Assembly: GCF_019599505.1 (NCBI RefSeq)
Contig: NZ_RKLT01000002.1
Location: 372,001-436,000 of the forward strand
Reading direction: 5' to 3'
From: Haloarcula nitratireducens
Lineage (GTDB): Archaea > Halobacteriota > Halobacteria > Halobacteriales > Haloarculaceae
Length of the DNA stretch: 64,000 nt
The notes beneath the pieces were generated by a model. It had not been told where the DNA came from. It did no database searches and worked only from the letters and a program-made list of their open reading frames with translations. The translations under genes were made by a program, and so were the position numbers. Below, in pieces: positions 36,344 to 45,419 of the stretch. Each line of letters starts with the position of its first letter. The stretch's first letter is position 1.

Positions 36344-36416
36344 TGGGCCGGCGCGAATTCGAATCGCGGTTACGGCCACCCGAAGGCCGAAGGATACCAG
36401 GCTACCCCACCGGCCC
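36344..36416 (-). tRNA. tRNA-Pro (anticodon CGG)
   Basis: Read on the minus strand it folds into a complete cloverleaf of 73 bases. Acceptor GGGCCGG/CCGGCCC has seven pairs. The D arm has A14, G18-G19 and A21. The anticodon stem CGGCC/GGCCG holds loop TTCGGGT (anticodon CGG). The T arm is CGCGA/TCGCG with loop TTCGAAT. Discriminator A73, no encoded CCA, no intron. The usual G53-C61 pair is A53-U61. A TTAAAAA box about 36 bases upstream (near 36452) supports transcription. Confidence 0.88.
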
Positions 36417-36539
36417 GTGCGATAGCAACCGGAGAGAGGAGAGGCCGATTTTTAACCCTTCCGGAACGATGAGGCGCGGTGAGATAGGCAGGCGATGGGT
36501 TTAGTGGGGCCGCAGCGCGACGTATGGTAACTGATTCCA

Positions 36540-38198
36540 ATGCGTGAACTGTCGGACTTCGAGGGGTTCCATCCGCGCGATTTGACCGGGCGCCAGCGGT
36601 TGATACTCGTCTACGGTACCGGTCTGATAGCGCTCATCGTCTCCTTTACGGTGCTCTATCTCCGGGGGATGCGGACGCTCGAAAACCGCCCGCGCTCAGT
36701 CTTTCAGGCGATCAACACGGTCATCGCGACGATGACCACGACGGGGTACGGCGCGGACGCGCCGTGGACGTCACCGGCGATGAACCTGTTCGTCTCTGTG
36801 ATGCAGGTCTCCGGCGTCGTCGTCGGTTTCGTCACGCTTCGCGTTCTCATCATCCCCCTGTTCGAACGGACGCCGCTCAAACTGGACGACCGCCTCTCGG
36901 TCAAAGACGACCACGTCGTCATCGCGGGATACGAGCGCGACACCGAGGAGCTGCTCAACGAACTGGAGGCACTCGACGTCGGGTACGTGCTGATAGAAGA
37001 CGACGAGGAGGAAGCGAAGCGGCTCTCCGACGACGGGTATCAGGCGATCAACGGCGACCCGGAGGAGCGCCGCGACCTCGACCGGGCGAGCATCGGGGAG
37101 GCCGCGTTACTGATTACCGACGCCGGCGACCGAACGGCGAGCGTGGTGCTGACCGCGCTCGAAGCGAACGAGGAGTTGCGGGTGCTCAGTTTCACGACGT
37201 CGACGCGTCGGCGCGCCGCGCTCGCGGAGATCGGCGTCGACCGGAGCGTTCCGCCACACGTTCTCATCGGTCAACGCCTCGCGGAGAAGGCGACGACACC
37301 GGTGACCATCGAGACGCAGTCTTCCGGAGACAACATCGCTATTCGCGAAATTCTCGTCCGTCGAGGGAGTCCGCTCCACGGCGTCCGAGTCGGCGAGTCT
37401 CCGCTCGCCAACCATCCCGACCTGACGCTGGTCGCGGGGTGGTTCGACGGCGAGTTACGCCTGCAACCCTCACAGGACGAACGGCTTACACCGAACTCCG
37501 TTCTCGTCGTCGCCGGTCCCGAACAGTCGATAGACGAAGTCGCGAGCGAGGTGGCGGGCGTTCGCCGACCTCGTGATTCCGTCCACTCACGCATCGCGAT
37601 AGCGGGACTCGGAGAGGGCGGCGTCGCCGCGAGAGACGCGCTCCCCGACGACGCACAGGTGACGACTATCGACCAGTCGCCGGACGCCGGAGCCGACGTC
37701 GTCGGCGACGTCACCGAACCGGAGACGCTTCGCGCGGCCGACCTCGAAGAGGCCTCGGCGCTCGTGGTTACGGTCGACGACGACGCGACCGCGCTCCTGA
37801 CTATCGCGATGGCCCGGTCGCTCGCGCCCGACGTAGAGGTCCTCGCTCGGGTGACGGATACGGAGAAAGCGACCGCGGCGTTCAGAGCGGGTGCCGACTA
37901 CGTCCTCTCGATTCAGCGCGTCTGTGCGCGACTCGCCGCCGCGGAAGCGCACGGCGAGCGGGTGATGGACCCGGTCAATCAGATACGGCTCGTCCGGACG
38001 AACGCCGCCCCGTTCGCTGGACGGTCTCTCTCGGCCGTGCGTGCCGATAGCGGGCACGGGTGGACGGTCGTCGGCATCGCTCGAGACGGGCGAACGCACA
38101 CGGGACCGACCACCGAAATAGCGTCCGAGGACGACGTGTTCGTCGCGGGCAGCGACGCCGCGATACAGGAGTTCGAACAGACGGTCGGCAGCGAGTGA
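36540..38198 (+). CDS. Two-TM potassium channel with two RCK units
   Basis: 552 residues. Two transmembrane helices (about 20-40 and 83-105) flank a pore with selectivity filter TTGYG (residues 67-71). Then two RCK_N/RCK_C pairs: the first N domain starts at about 123 (HVVIAGYERDTEEL), the second at about 350 (IAIAGLGEGGVA). This is a K+ channel gated by cytosolic ligands such as NAD(H), nucleotides or Ca2+. A tandem double RCK in one chain is unusual for the standard MthK type. The start is the ATG at 36540, about 18 codons before the first helix. Confidence 0.9.
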   Translation: MRELSDFEGFHPRDLTGRQRLILVYGTGLIALIVSFTVLYLRGMRTLENRPRSVFQAINTVIATMTTTGYGADAPWTSPAMNLFVSVMQVSGVVVGFVTLRVLIIPLFERTPLKLDDRLSVKDDHVVIAGYERDTEELLNELEALDVGYVLIEDDEEEAKRLSDDGYQAINGDPEERRDLDRASIGEAALLITDAGDRTASVVLTALEANEELRVLSFTTSTRRRAALAEIGVDRSVPPHVLIGQRLAEKATTPVTIETQSSGDNIAIREILVRRGSPLHGVRVGESPLANHPDLTLVAGWFDGELRLQPSQDERLTPNSVLVVAGPEQSIDEVASEVAGVRRPRDSVHSRIAIAGLGEGGVAARDALPDDAQVTTIDQSPDAGADVVGDVTEPETLRAADLEEASALVVTVDDDATALLTIAMARSLAPDVEVLARVTDTEKATAAFRAGADYVLSIQRVCARLAAAEAHGERVMDPVNQIRLVRTNAAPFAGRSLSAVRADSGHGWTVVGIARDGRTHTGPTTEIASEDDVFVAGSDAAIQEFEQTVGSE

Positions 38199-38318
38199 CA
38201 CCCGGTTTCGCCCGGCGAAGCGCCCCGTGAGCGCCATCTTCTATTCTTCGGAGACGGCCCCCGAGGAGTCGGGCAAAAGATACTTACTCGATGCAGGTTA
38301 CTCACGAACTGAGTAACT

Positions 38319-39491
38319 ATGACGATACTGGTCACCGGGGCAGACGGCTACATCGGCTGGCCCACCGCGCTGCGCATCGCGAACCGAACGGACGAGCGCG
38401 TCCTGCTGGTCGACAACTTCGCCCGCCGCGAGTGGGTCGAGGAGGTCGGCGCGGTGAGCGCGACGCCCGTCGCGTCCATCGACGAGCGACTCGCCGCCGC
38501 CGAGGAGACGCTCGGCGTCTCGAACATGTCCTTCGTGGAGTTGGACTTAACAGACCGCGATGCCGTCGACGAACTCCTGCAGGTCCACGAACCCGAGACA
38601 ATCGTCCACGCGGCCGCCCAGCCCTCCGCGCCGTACTCCCAGATCAACGGCGAGCGCGCGAACTACACCCAGCACAACAACATGCAGGCGACGCGGAACC
38701 TGCTGTGGGGTCTCGAGGAGAACGACATGACCGACACGCACGTCATCGAGACGACGACGACGGGCGTCTACGGCGCGCCGGAGTTCCCCATCCCCGAGGG
38801 CGGCGCGACGATGGAGAACCAGGACGAGCGCGACGACGTGCCGTTCCCGGCGATGGCCGGGAGCTGGTACCACCTCACGAAGTCCCACGACGCGGCGAAC
38901 CTCCGGCTGGCCAACAAGCAGTTCGACATCCCCGTCTCGGACGTGCGCACGGCCATCACCTACGGGACCGAGACCGAGGAGACCCGCGAGGACGACCGGC
39001 TGAAGACCCGATTCGACTTCGACTACTACTTCGGGACGGTCACGCACCGCTTCTGCGCGCAGGCCGTCGCCGGCTATCCCGTCACCGTCTACGGCAAGGG
39101 CGAACAGCGCAAGCCGTTCGTCTCGCTCGAAGACGCCGTCGAAGGGCTCGCGCAACTGGCCCTCGGCGACGCCGACGAGCGCCCGGACGACCTCACCGTC
39201 TACAATCAGGTGACCCGCGCCATCAGCATCGTCGAAATCGCCGAGACCATCGCCGAGGTCGGCGGCGAGCACGAACTCGACGTCGACGTCGAGCACTTCG
39301 AGAACCCCCGCGACGAGGACGAGACCCACAAGATGGAGATCGAGTACGACCGCTACGACGACCTCATCGGCGGGCAGTCCCAGTCCTTCGAAGAGGGCGT
39401 CGCGGACATCTTCGAGACGCTGACCCGCTACAGCGACACCATCGAGTCCCACGAGGACCGCTTCCTGCCGGGCGTGCTCAGCGAGGACTGA
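38319..39491 (+). CDS. UDP-sulfoquinovose synthase-like epimerase
   Basis: 390-residue extended SDR with N-terminal NAD motif GADGYIGWP (7-15). The threonine cluster ETTTTGVYG (144-152) and the YxxxK catalytic pair Tyr184/Lys188 (SWYHLTKSHD) are present. The GWP and TTTTG features recall Sqd1 and the Sulfolobus Agl3 enzyme, which make UDP-sulfoquinovose from UDP-glucose and sulfite. It likely supplies a sugar nucleotide for glycolipids or S-layer N-glycans. The next gene starts two bases after its stop. Confidence 0.8.
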   Translation: MTILVTGADGYIGWPTALRIANRTDERVLLVDNFARREWVEEVGAVSATPVASIDERLAAAEETLGVSNMSFVELDLTDRDAVDELLQVHEPETIVHAAAQPSAPYSQINGERANYTQHNNMQATRNLLWGLEENDMTDTHVIETTTTGVYGAPEFPIPEGGATMENQDERDDVPFPAMAGSWYHLTKSHDAANLRLANKQFDIPVSDVRTAITYGTETEETREDDRLKTRFDFDYYFGTVTHRFCAQAVAGYPVTVYGKGEQRKPFVSLEDAVEGLAQLALGDADERPDDLTVYNQVTRAISIVEIAETIAEVGGEHELDVDVEHFENPRDEDETHKMEIEYDRYDDLIGGQSQSFEEGVADIFETLTRYSDTIESHEDRFLPGVLSED

Positions 39492-39493
39492 CG

Positions 39494-40426
39494 ATGGACG
39501 TCCTCGTCACGGGGGCCTGCGGGTACATCGGGAGCGCGCTGTTGCCCATCCTGCAGGACGACGACCGGGTCGACCGCGTGGCGATCTTGGACGACCTCTC
39601 CTCGGGGTCGCCCCGGGCGCTGCTCGGCATCCTCGGCGACGGGCTGGAGTTCCGGCGCGGCGACGTGACCGAGTACGGCGACGTCGAGAGCGCGATGCGC
39701 GAGGTCGACCGCGTGATCCACCTCGCGGCGATAACCGGCGCGGCGAGCACGCACGACCGCCGCGAAGAGACGTTCGCCGTCAACTACGACGGCACCGAGA
39801 ACGTCCTGAACGCGGCGGGGAAACTCGGTATCGACCACGTCGTCTTCGCCTCCTCGTGTAACGTCTACGGCCGCGCGACGAGCACGGACATCGACGAGAC
39901 GGTCGAACCTGACCCCATCAATCCCTACGCGGAGACGAAACTGGAGGCCGAGTCCCTGCTCGCCGACTACTGCGAGGAGTTCGACATGACCGGCACCGCC
40001 CTGCGAATGGCGACCAACTACGGCCACTCGCCGGGCGTTCGGTTCAACCTCGTCGTGAACTACTTCGTCTTCCGTGCGCTGACCGGCCGCCCGCTCACCG
40101 TCTACGGCGACGGGTCGAACTGGCGGCCGTTCGTCCACGTCCGCGACGCCGCGAGAGCGTACGCCGACGCGGTCCTCCGGCCGGAGGCGTGGGACGACCT
40201 CGCCTACAACGTCGGCACGGACGCGGGCAACTACCAGATAGCCGACATCGCCGAGATCGTCTCGGAGGAAGTCGCGCCCGTCGACGTGACCTATCTGGAG
40301 GACGAACACCCCGGCCCATCCTACCACGTCAACTTCGACCGATTGGCTGAGACCGGCTTCGAGACCGAGTGGACGCTTCGGGAGGGCATCCGCGACCTGG
40401 CGACGCGCTTTACCGCACAGGTCTGA
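39494..40426 (+). CDS. NAD-dependent sugar epimerase/dehydratase
   Basis: 310 residues, extended SDR: GACGYIGS (7-14), DDLSSGSP, ASSCNVYG with Ser120/121, and Tyr145/Lys149 in PYAETK. Sugar substrate unknown; the active site fits a GalE/RmlB-like enzyme. The gene begins two bases after the previous stop, so it is an operon with the Sqd1-like gene. Confidence 0.87.
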   Translation: MDVLVTGACGYIGSALLPILQDDDRVDRVAILDDLSSGSPRALLGILGDGLEFRRGDVTEYGDVESAMREVDRVIHLAAITGAASTHDRREETFAVNYDGTENVLNAAGKLGIDHVVFASSCNVYGRATSTDIDETVEPDPINPYAETKLEAESLLADYCEEFDMTGTALRMATNYGHSPGVRFNLVVNYFVFRALTGRPLTVYGDGSNWRPFVHVRDAARAYADAVLRPEAWDDLAYNVGTDAGNYQIADIAEIVSEEVAPVDVTYLEDEHPGPSYHVNFDRLAETGFETEWTLREGIRDLATRFTAQV

Positions 40427-40444
40427 TTGTCGGATAGAAGCGCG

Positions 40445-40858
40445 TCAATAGTCCGCCCAATCGACGACCCGAACGTCGCCGATTCGCTCGAAGCGGTCGA
40501 CGCTCGCGGTGAGGACCGGAAGCTCCTCCGACATTGCAGTCGCCGCGATATAGACGTCGTGGAGGTCGTGTAGCGGTTCGCCGCGACGCTGCAGTTCTGC
40601 GATGATATCCGCCGCTCTCACGGCCACCGGTCTCGTCACGTCGACTGTCTCGAAGCGAGCACAGAGCCGTTCGAGCGCTTCCATCGCTTCGCCGTGTGCT
40701 TCGGTATCGCCCTCGTACTGTTTGTTCACGCCCATTCGGAGTTCCGTCAGCGTGACGACGCTTATCGCGTGTCGGCCCTCGCCGTCGAGTTTCGAGACCC
40801 TCTGGTCGACGCCGCCGCGGTCGATATCGACGACGACAGACGTATCAACGAGTTTCAT
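40445..40858 (-). CDS. PIN-domain toxin VapC
   Basis: Ribonuclease toxin, 137 residues. PIN acidic residues: Asp5 (LVDTSV), Glu39 (TLTELRMG), and later Asp pairs in HDLHDVYIAATA and SVDRFE. Paired with the antitoxin upstream, whose stop overlaps its start by 14 bases. The target RNA is probably tRNA or rRNA, as in other VapC proteins (family knowledge). Confidence 0.9.
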   Translation of the reverse strand: MKLVDTSVVVDIDRGGVDQRVSKLDGEGRHAISVVTLTELRMGVNKQYEGDTEAHGEAMEALERLCARFETVDVTRPVAVRAADIIAELQRRGEPLHDLHDVYIAATAMSEELPVLTASVDRFERIGDVRVVDWADY

Positions 40859-41072
40859 CGTCGAGTCGGTCCAGAGTCCCGTCGCTCAACCGACCGATAT
40901 CTTCTTTCACCGCGTCGTGGGTCTCCGGTTCGAATATCTGTTGGCCGGTCACGTCTGCGAGCCGTCCGCCGTTTTCGAGGCGCTCTTCGATGAGTTCACT
41001 AAAACTCCGGTCTCCCTTCTCTCGCTTCAGTTTCCGATACACCTCGTCGGAGATCGAGATGTTCTTGCTCAC
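40845..41072 (-). CDS. VapB-type antitoxin
   Basis: 75 residues from the GTG at 41070-41072. N-terminal DNA-binding ribbon-helix-helix-like segment ([21 protein letters not shown] split after KREK) and C-terminal acidic toxin-binding part ([16 protein letters not shown]). The upstream frame has His/Thr runs and no likely start. Its end overlaps vapC. Confidence 0.85.
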   Translation of the reverse strand: MSKNISISDEVYRKLKREKGDRSFSELIEERLENGGRLADVTGQQIFEPETHDAVKEDIGRLSDGTLDRLDDETR

Positions 41073-41179
41073 GTTCTGTGTATGGGTATGGGTACACGAA
41101 GTCGTTCGCACTACCGTCGCGATTACGACGCCGAACCGCGGAACGATTCGCTTTTCCCGCGCCTCCGCAAGTCGCCGTC

Positions 41180-41725
41180 ATGGAACGCCTCCGCGAGTCG
41201 CTGCACGAAGCGCCCATCGTCGACAAGGACGGCTACGAGTACCTCGTTCACCCCATCAGCAACGGCGTGCCGATGCTGGACCCCCAACTGTTGCGCGAAG
41301 TCGTCGTCGAGGTCATGCAAGAGGCAGATTTAGACGTCGACAAGATCGTCGCACCCGAAGCGATGGGTATCCACCTGGCGACGGCGCTCTCGCTGCAGAC
41401 GGACATCCCGCTGGTCGTCATCCGCAAGCGGGCCTACGGCCTGCCCGACGAGGTGGCGCTGCACAAGTCGACGGGCTACTCCGAATCGGAGATGTACATC
41501 AACGACGTCGAGGAGGACGACGAGGTACTCATCGTGGACGACCTGCTCTCGACCGGCGGGACGCTCGCGGCCATCTGTGACGCGCTGGACGGCATCGGCG
41601 CGGAGATATCCGACATCGTCGTCGTCATGCGGAAGGTCGGCGAGTCGGCGATGGACGACGTCGACCACGACGTCGAGAGCCTCGTGGATATCACCGTCGA
41701 GAACGGCGAAGTGACGGTTCAATGA
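41180..41725 (+). CDS. hpt: Purine phosphoribosyltransferase (Hpt-like)
   Basis: 181-residue type I PRTase. PRPP motif [16 protein letters not shown] (with DD and STGGT) and the pyrophosphate region [21 protein letters not shown]. It matches haloarchaeal hypoxanthine/guanine (or adenine) PRTases. The purine/uracil permease directly follows, supporting nucleobase salvage. The start is the ATG at 41180. Confidence 0.88.
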   Translation: MERLRESLHEAPIVDKDGYEYLVHPISNGVPMLDPQLLREVVVEVMQEADLDVDKIVAPEAMGIHLATALSLQTDIPLVVIRKRAYGLPDEVALHKSTGYSESEMYINDVEEDDEVLIVDDLLSTGGTLAAICDALDGIGAEISDIVVVMRKVGESAMDDVDHDVESLVDITVENGEVTVQ

Positions 41726-41806
41726 CCGGGCGTGCGACCGCGTCGCTCCGGCCGCGAGACGATGACGAAACCATTATGCGGCAATCTCTGGAGGAACCGG
41801 CTATAG

Positions 41807-43186
41807 ATGGGAACCGACTCAGACGGGGAGATCGAACTCGAATACGAGCGCGACGACAAGCCGCCGTTACCCACGTCGCTGCTGCTGGGACTGCAACACG
41901 TCGCGGTGATGATCGTGCCCGCGACGGCGGTGGCGTTCATCGTCGCCGGGGCCGTCGGGCTGAGCGCGGGCGACACCGCCTACATCGTCCAGATGGTGCT
42001 GCTGTTCTCCGGGCTGGCGACCATCGTCCAGGCCTACACCGTCGGCCCGGTCGGGGCGAAACTCCCAATCGTGATGGGGACGAGTTTCACGTTCGTCGGC
42101 GCGGCCAGTTCCATCGGCGCGAGCTACGGGCTGGCGGCGGTGTTCGGCGCGATCCTCGTCACCGGCTTCGTCGTCGAGGGGCTCGTCGGCTGGCAGTTCA
42201 AGCGCATCGAACCGTTCTTCCCGCCGCTGGTCACCGGGCTGGTCGTGGTCATCATCGGCCTGTATCTGGTGCCGGTCGGGATGGACTACGTGGCCGGCGG
42301 CGTCGGCGCGGAAGATTACGGGTCGCTGACGAACCTCGGCCTCGCGTCGCTCGTCCTCGGCATCGCGGTCCTGCTGAACCTCTTTACGACCGGCGTCACC
42401 CGACTGTTGAGCGTCCTCGTCGGCATCGTCGTCGGCTACGCGACGGCCGCCGCGCTCGGCGTCGTCAGTTTCGCGCCGGTGTTCCGGGCGAGCTGGTTCG
42501 CCGTCCCGCAGCCCGGGAAGTTCGGTTTCGCGTTCGAACCGGTCCCCATCGTCACCTTCGCGTTCCTCTTTCTCGTCTCGGCGATGGAGACGGTCGGCGA
42601 CATGTCGAGCATCACGGCCGCCGAGGGCCGCACGCCCACCCACGAGGAGTTCCGCGGCGGCCTCTTCACCGACGGCCTGCTGAGTTCGCTCGGCTCGCTC
42701 GCCGGGACGTTCCCCGTGACCTCCTTCTCGCAGAACGCCGGCATCGTCAACTTCACCGGCGTGATGAGCCGGCACGTCGTCGGCGTCGGCGGCCTCATCC
42801 TCGCGCTCCTCGGTCTCAGCCCGAAGGTCGGTGCCGTCGTGACGACGATTCCCAGTGCGGTCTTCGGCGGCGCTGTGTTACTGATGGTCGGGATGGTCGC
42901 CGCCAGCGGCGCGCGACTCATCTTCTTACACACGCAACTCGACCGGCGCAACATGGTCATCATGGCCGTCTCGCTCGGCCTCGGCCTGGGCGTCGCGACC
43001 CGGCCGGACGCACTGTCGGGCCTGCCCGCGGCCGCCGAGACGTTCTTCGGCCAGCCGGTCATCCTCACGGCGCTGACGGCGCTCGTGCTCAACACGTTCG
43101 TCCCCGGCGAGCAGAGCCCGCTGTTCGACGCCGACCCGGACGAGACGCCCGCGGAAGCGATGGGGCTCAGTAGTTCGGACGACTAA
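41807..43186 (+). CDS. Xanthine/uracil permease (NCS2 family)
   Basis: 459 residues, 12-14 predicted helices. NCS2 signature: GTSFTFVGAASSIGASYG, and later FPVTSFSQNAGIVNFTGVMSRHV (split at NAGI), with the QNxG motif that contributes to substrate binding. It imports purines or uracil, and follows the PRTase by 81 bases. Confidence 0.92.
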   Translation: MGTDSDGEIELEYERDDKPPLPTSLLLGLQHVAVMIVPATAVAFIVAGAVGLSAGDTAYIVQMVLLFSGLATIVQAYTVGPVGAKLPIVMGTSFTFVGAASSIGASYGLAAVFGAILVTGFVVEGLVGWQFKRIEPFFPPLVTGLVVVIIGLYLVPVGMDYVAGGVGAEDYGSLTNLGLASLVLGIAVLLNLFTTGVTRLLSVLVGIVVGYATAAALGVVSFAPVFRASWFAVPQPGKFGFAFEPVPIVTFAFLFLVSAMETVGDMSSITAAEGRTPTHEEFRGGLFTDGLLSSLGSLAGTFPVTSFSQNAGIVNFTGVMSRHVVGVGGLILALLGLSPKVGAVVTTIPSAVFGGAVLLMVGMVAASGARLIFLHTQLDRRNMVIMAVSLGLGLGVATRPDALSGLPAAAETFFGQPVILTALTALVLNTFVPGEQSPLFDADPDETPAEAMGLSSSDD

Positions 43187-43209
43187 CAGAACGCTCCGCT
43201 CTCCGTTCC

Positions 43210-44295
43210 TCAGTCGTCGGCGTCGGCCGTAGCGTGCTTCGTGCTGTCGACGCTGACCGTCTCCCACTCTCTGTCCGAGTGCGCGCCTTCTCGCTCCTTG
43301 GCGCTGTCCGCGACGCGGATGAACTCCGCCTTCTCGCGGGCGGCCTCGATGGTGTGGCCGCCGCAGTACGACAGGCCCGAGCGGATGCCCGCACAGAACT
43401 CTTCGGCGACGTCGGCGACCGGCCCCTTGTACGGCGTGAGTCCTTCCACGCCCTCGTCGGCGGCGACGTTCTCGGCCTTATCGGAGCGCTCCTCGGCGGC
43501 GGCCGTCGTCGCCATCCCCCGGGAGCGCTTGTAACGCGTTCCGTCGATTTCGACGACTTCGCCCGGCGCTTCCTCCGTTCCGGCGAAGAGACTGCCCATC
43601 ATCACCGTGTCCGCGCCGGCCATCAGCGCCTTCACGGCGTCCCCGGAGGTCTGGATGCCGCCGTCGGCGCAGAGGGTGACGTCGAGGTCCCGAGCGATTT
43701 CAGCGCAGTCGTCGACGGCGGTCAACTGCGGGACGCCCGCTCCGGCCACCTTCCGGGTGGTGCAGTGCGAGCCGGGACCGATGCCGACTTTCACGCAGTC
43801 CGCGCCGGCCGCGTGGAGGTCCTCGACGCCGTCGGGCGTGGCGACGTTCCCGGCGACGATATCGAGGTCGCCGTACTCCTCGCGGAGGTCCGCGACGGCG
43901 TCGAGGGTTCGCTCCATGTGCCCGTGGGCGACGTCGACGACGACGGCGTCGACGCCCGCCTCGACCAGCGCCACCGTCCGCCGGACGTGGTCCTCGTCGA
44001 TGCCGACCGCCGCCGTGACCGGGACGCCCGCCGCGGCCACCTCCGCGACGGTCTCGGCCTGTTCCTCGACGGTGAGGAAGCGATGGATCGTCCCGACGCC
44101 GCCGGCCTCGCCGAGCGCGATCGCGAGGGCCGCTTCGGTGACGGTGTCCATCGCCGCCGAGACGAGCGGCGTCTCGAGGTCGATACCGGGCGTCAACCGC
44201 GTCGAGAGGTCGACGTCGCTCCGGCTATCGACCGGCGACCGCTGGGGGACCAGCAGTACGTCGCCGTAGCTCAACCCCGTTCGGAGTTCGTTCAT
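43210..44295 (-). CDS. guaB: IMP dehydrogenase/GMP reductase family protein
   Basis: 361 residues from the ATG at 44293-44295 (an ATG five codons upstream is possible). TIM barrel with catalytic loop [15 protein letters not shown], then [11 protein letters not shown] and [11 protein letters not shown]. It lacks the CBS domain pair, and the flap between RGMATTAA and the PYKGP motif is short, without the Arg-Tyr pair of IMPDH. Sequence in the active-site loop is IMPDH-like, so the reaction (IMP to XMP or GMP to IMP) is open. Gene symbol provisional. Confidence 0.78.
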   Translation of the reverse strand: MNELRTGLSYGDVLLVPQRSPVDSRSDVDLSTRLTPGIDLETPLVSAAMDTVTEAALAIALGEAGGVGTIHRFLTVEEQAETVAEVAAAGVPVTAAVGIDEDHVRRTVALVEAGVDAVVVDVAHGHMERTLDAVADLREEYGDLDIVAGNVATPDGVEDLHAAGADCVKVGIGPGSHCTTRKVAGAGVPQLTAVDDCAEIARDLDVTLCADGGIQTSGDAVKALMAGADTVMMGSLFAGTEEAPGEVVEIDGTRYKRSRGMATTAAAEERSDKAENVAADEGVEGLTPYKGPVADVAEEFCAGIRSGLSYCGGHTIEAAREKAEFIRVADSAKEREGAHSDREWETVSVDSTKHATADADD

Positions 44296-44422
44296 TACCG
44301 CGATTGCCAAGGGGTGTCACGGGAATAAACCCCTCGATTCCCCCGCCGGATTACCCCACCGCCGCCCCCGCCGAACGCTAAACCGCGGGGTGTTTATAGC
44401 GTGTCGCGTCAACCCACGTTGC

Positions 44423-45403
44423 ATGGCGGATTCCCCCCACGTCGCCGTCACCGGCGCTGCGGGCTACATCGGCAGTCGCGTCGTCTACGAGCTACGGGAG
44501 CAATACCCCGACTGGGAGATAACCGCGCTTGACAACTTCTATCTCGGGCAGGTCCGGTCCATCGGGGACGTAGACGTCGAACACGTCGACATCCGCAACC
44601 GCGACCGGCTGGAGGCCGCGCTCGACGGAGCGGACGTCGTGATGCATCTGGCGGCCATCTCCGGCGTCGACGACTGCGAGGACAAGCAGGACTTGGCCTA
44701 CGAAGTGAACGTCCAGGGGACGAACAACGTCGCGTGGTTCTGCCGGCGGACCGGTGCGGGGATGGTCTTCCCCTTCTCGATGGCCGTCGTCGGCGACCCC
44801 GCTGACTTCCCCATCTCGACGGACAACCCGCGCGGGCCGCTGAACTGGTACGGCCGGACGAAGCTCCTCAGCGAACGCGCCATCGAGGACTTCGCCGACG
44901 GCGCGTTCCCCGCCCACCAGTTCATGATATCGAACCTCTACGGGAGCCACGAGATAGACGGGCAGTCGGTCTCGAAGGGCACCGTTATCAACTTCTTCCT
45001 CGGGCGCGCGGAGGCGGGCGAGACGCTAACGGTGTACGAGCCCGGCACGCAGTCCCGAAACTTCGTCCACGTCAAGGACGTCGCCCGCGCCTACGTCCGC
45101 AGCGCCGAGCGGATGGTCGAGCAACTGACCGACGGCGAGACCGGCGTCGAGAAGTACGAGATCGCCAGCGACGAGGACCCGAGCGTGCACGACGTCGCCG
45201 AGTTGGTCCAATCGGCCGCCGCCGACGCCGGCATCGACGTGGACGTCTCGCTGGTCGAGAACCCCCGCGGCGACGACGAGACGATGGTCGATTCGTTCAC
45301 CGTCGACACGAGCCGAACCCGCGAGGTGCTCGGCTGGGAGCCGACCCACACCGTCGAATCCGTGATCCGAGACGCGCTGGCCGCCGAAGACGGCGACGAG
45401 TAG
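44423..45403 (+). CDS. NAD-dependent sugar epimerase/dehydratase
   Basis: 326-residue extended SDR, third in the cluster. GAAGYIGS (11-18), Ser119, and Tyr143/Lys147 in NWYGRTK. TTTATA near 44393 sits about 30 bases before the ATG at 44423. A longer in-frame ATG at 44390 lies on the promoter and is disfavoured. Substrate unknown; context points to surface glycan precursor synthesis. Confidence 0.86.
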   Translation: MADSPHVAVTGAAGYIGSRVVYELREQYPDWEITALDNFYLGQVRSIGDVDVEHVDIRNRDRLEAALDGADVVMHLAAISGVDDCEDKQDLAYEVNVQGTNNVAWFCRRTGAGMVFPFSMAVVGDPADFPISTDNPRGPLNWYGRTKLLSERAIEDFADGAFPAHQFMISNLYGSHEIDGQSVSKGTVINFFLGRAEAGETLTVYEPGTQSRNFVHVKDVARAYVRSAERMVEQLTDGETGVEKYEIASDEDPSVHDVAELVQSAAADAGIDVDVSLVENPRGDDETMVDSFTVDTSRTREVLGWEPTHTVESVIRDALAAEDGDE

Positions 45404-45419
45404 CGGTCACGAACCGACT

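Noticed and set aside
36124..36504. Open frames spanning tRNA-Pro, with WAGANSN-type peptides
   Set aside because: They are antisense readings of the tRNA gene and its 3' copy; the same peptide appears twice because the DNA is duplicated.
39494..40426. Longer start for the second epimerase merging with the first
   Set aside because: The frame is open upstream only because of GC-rich DNA; the Rossmann motif places the start at 39494.
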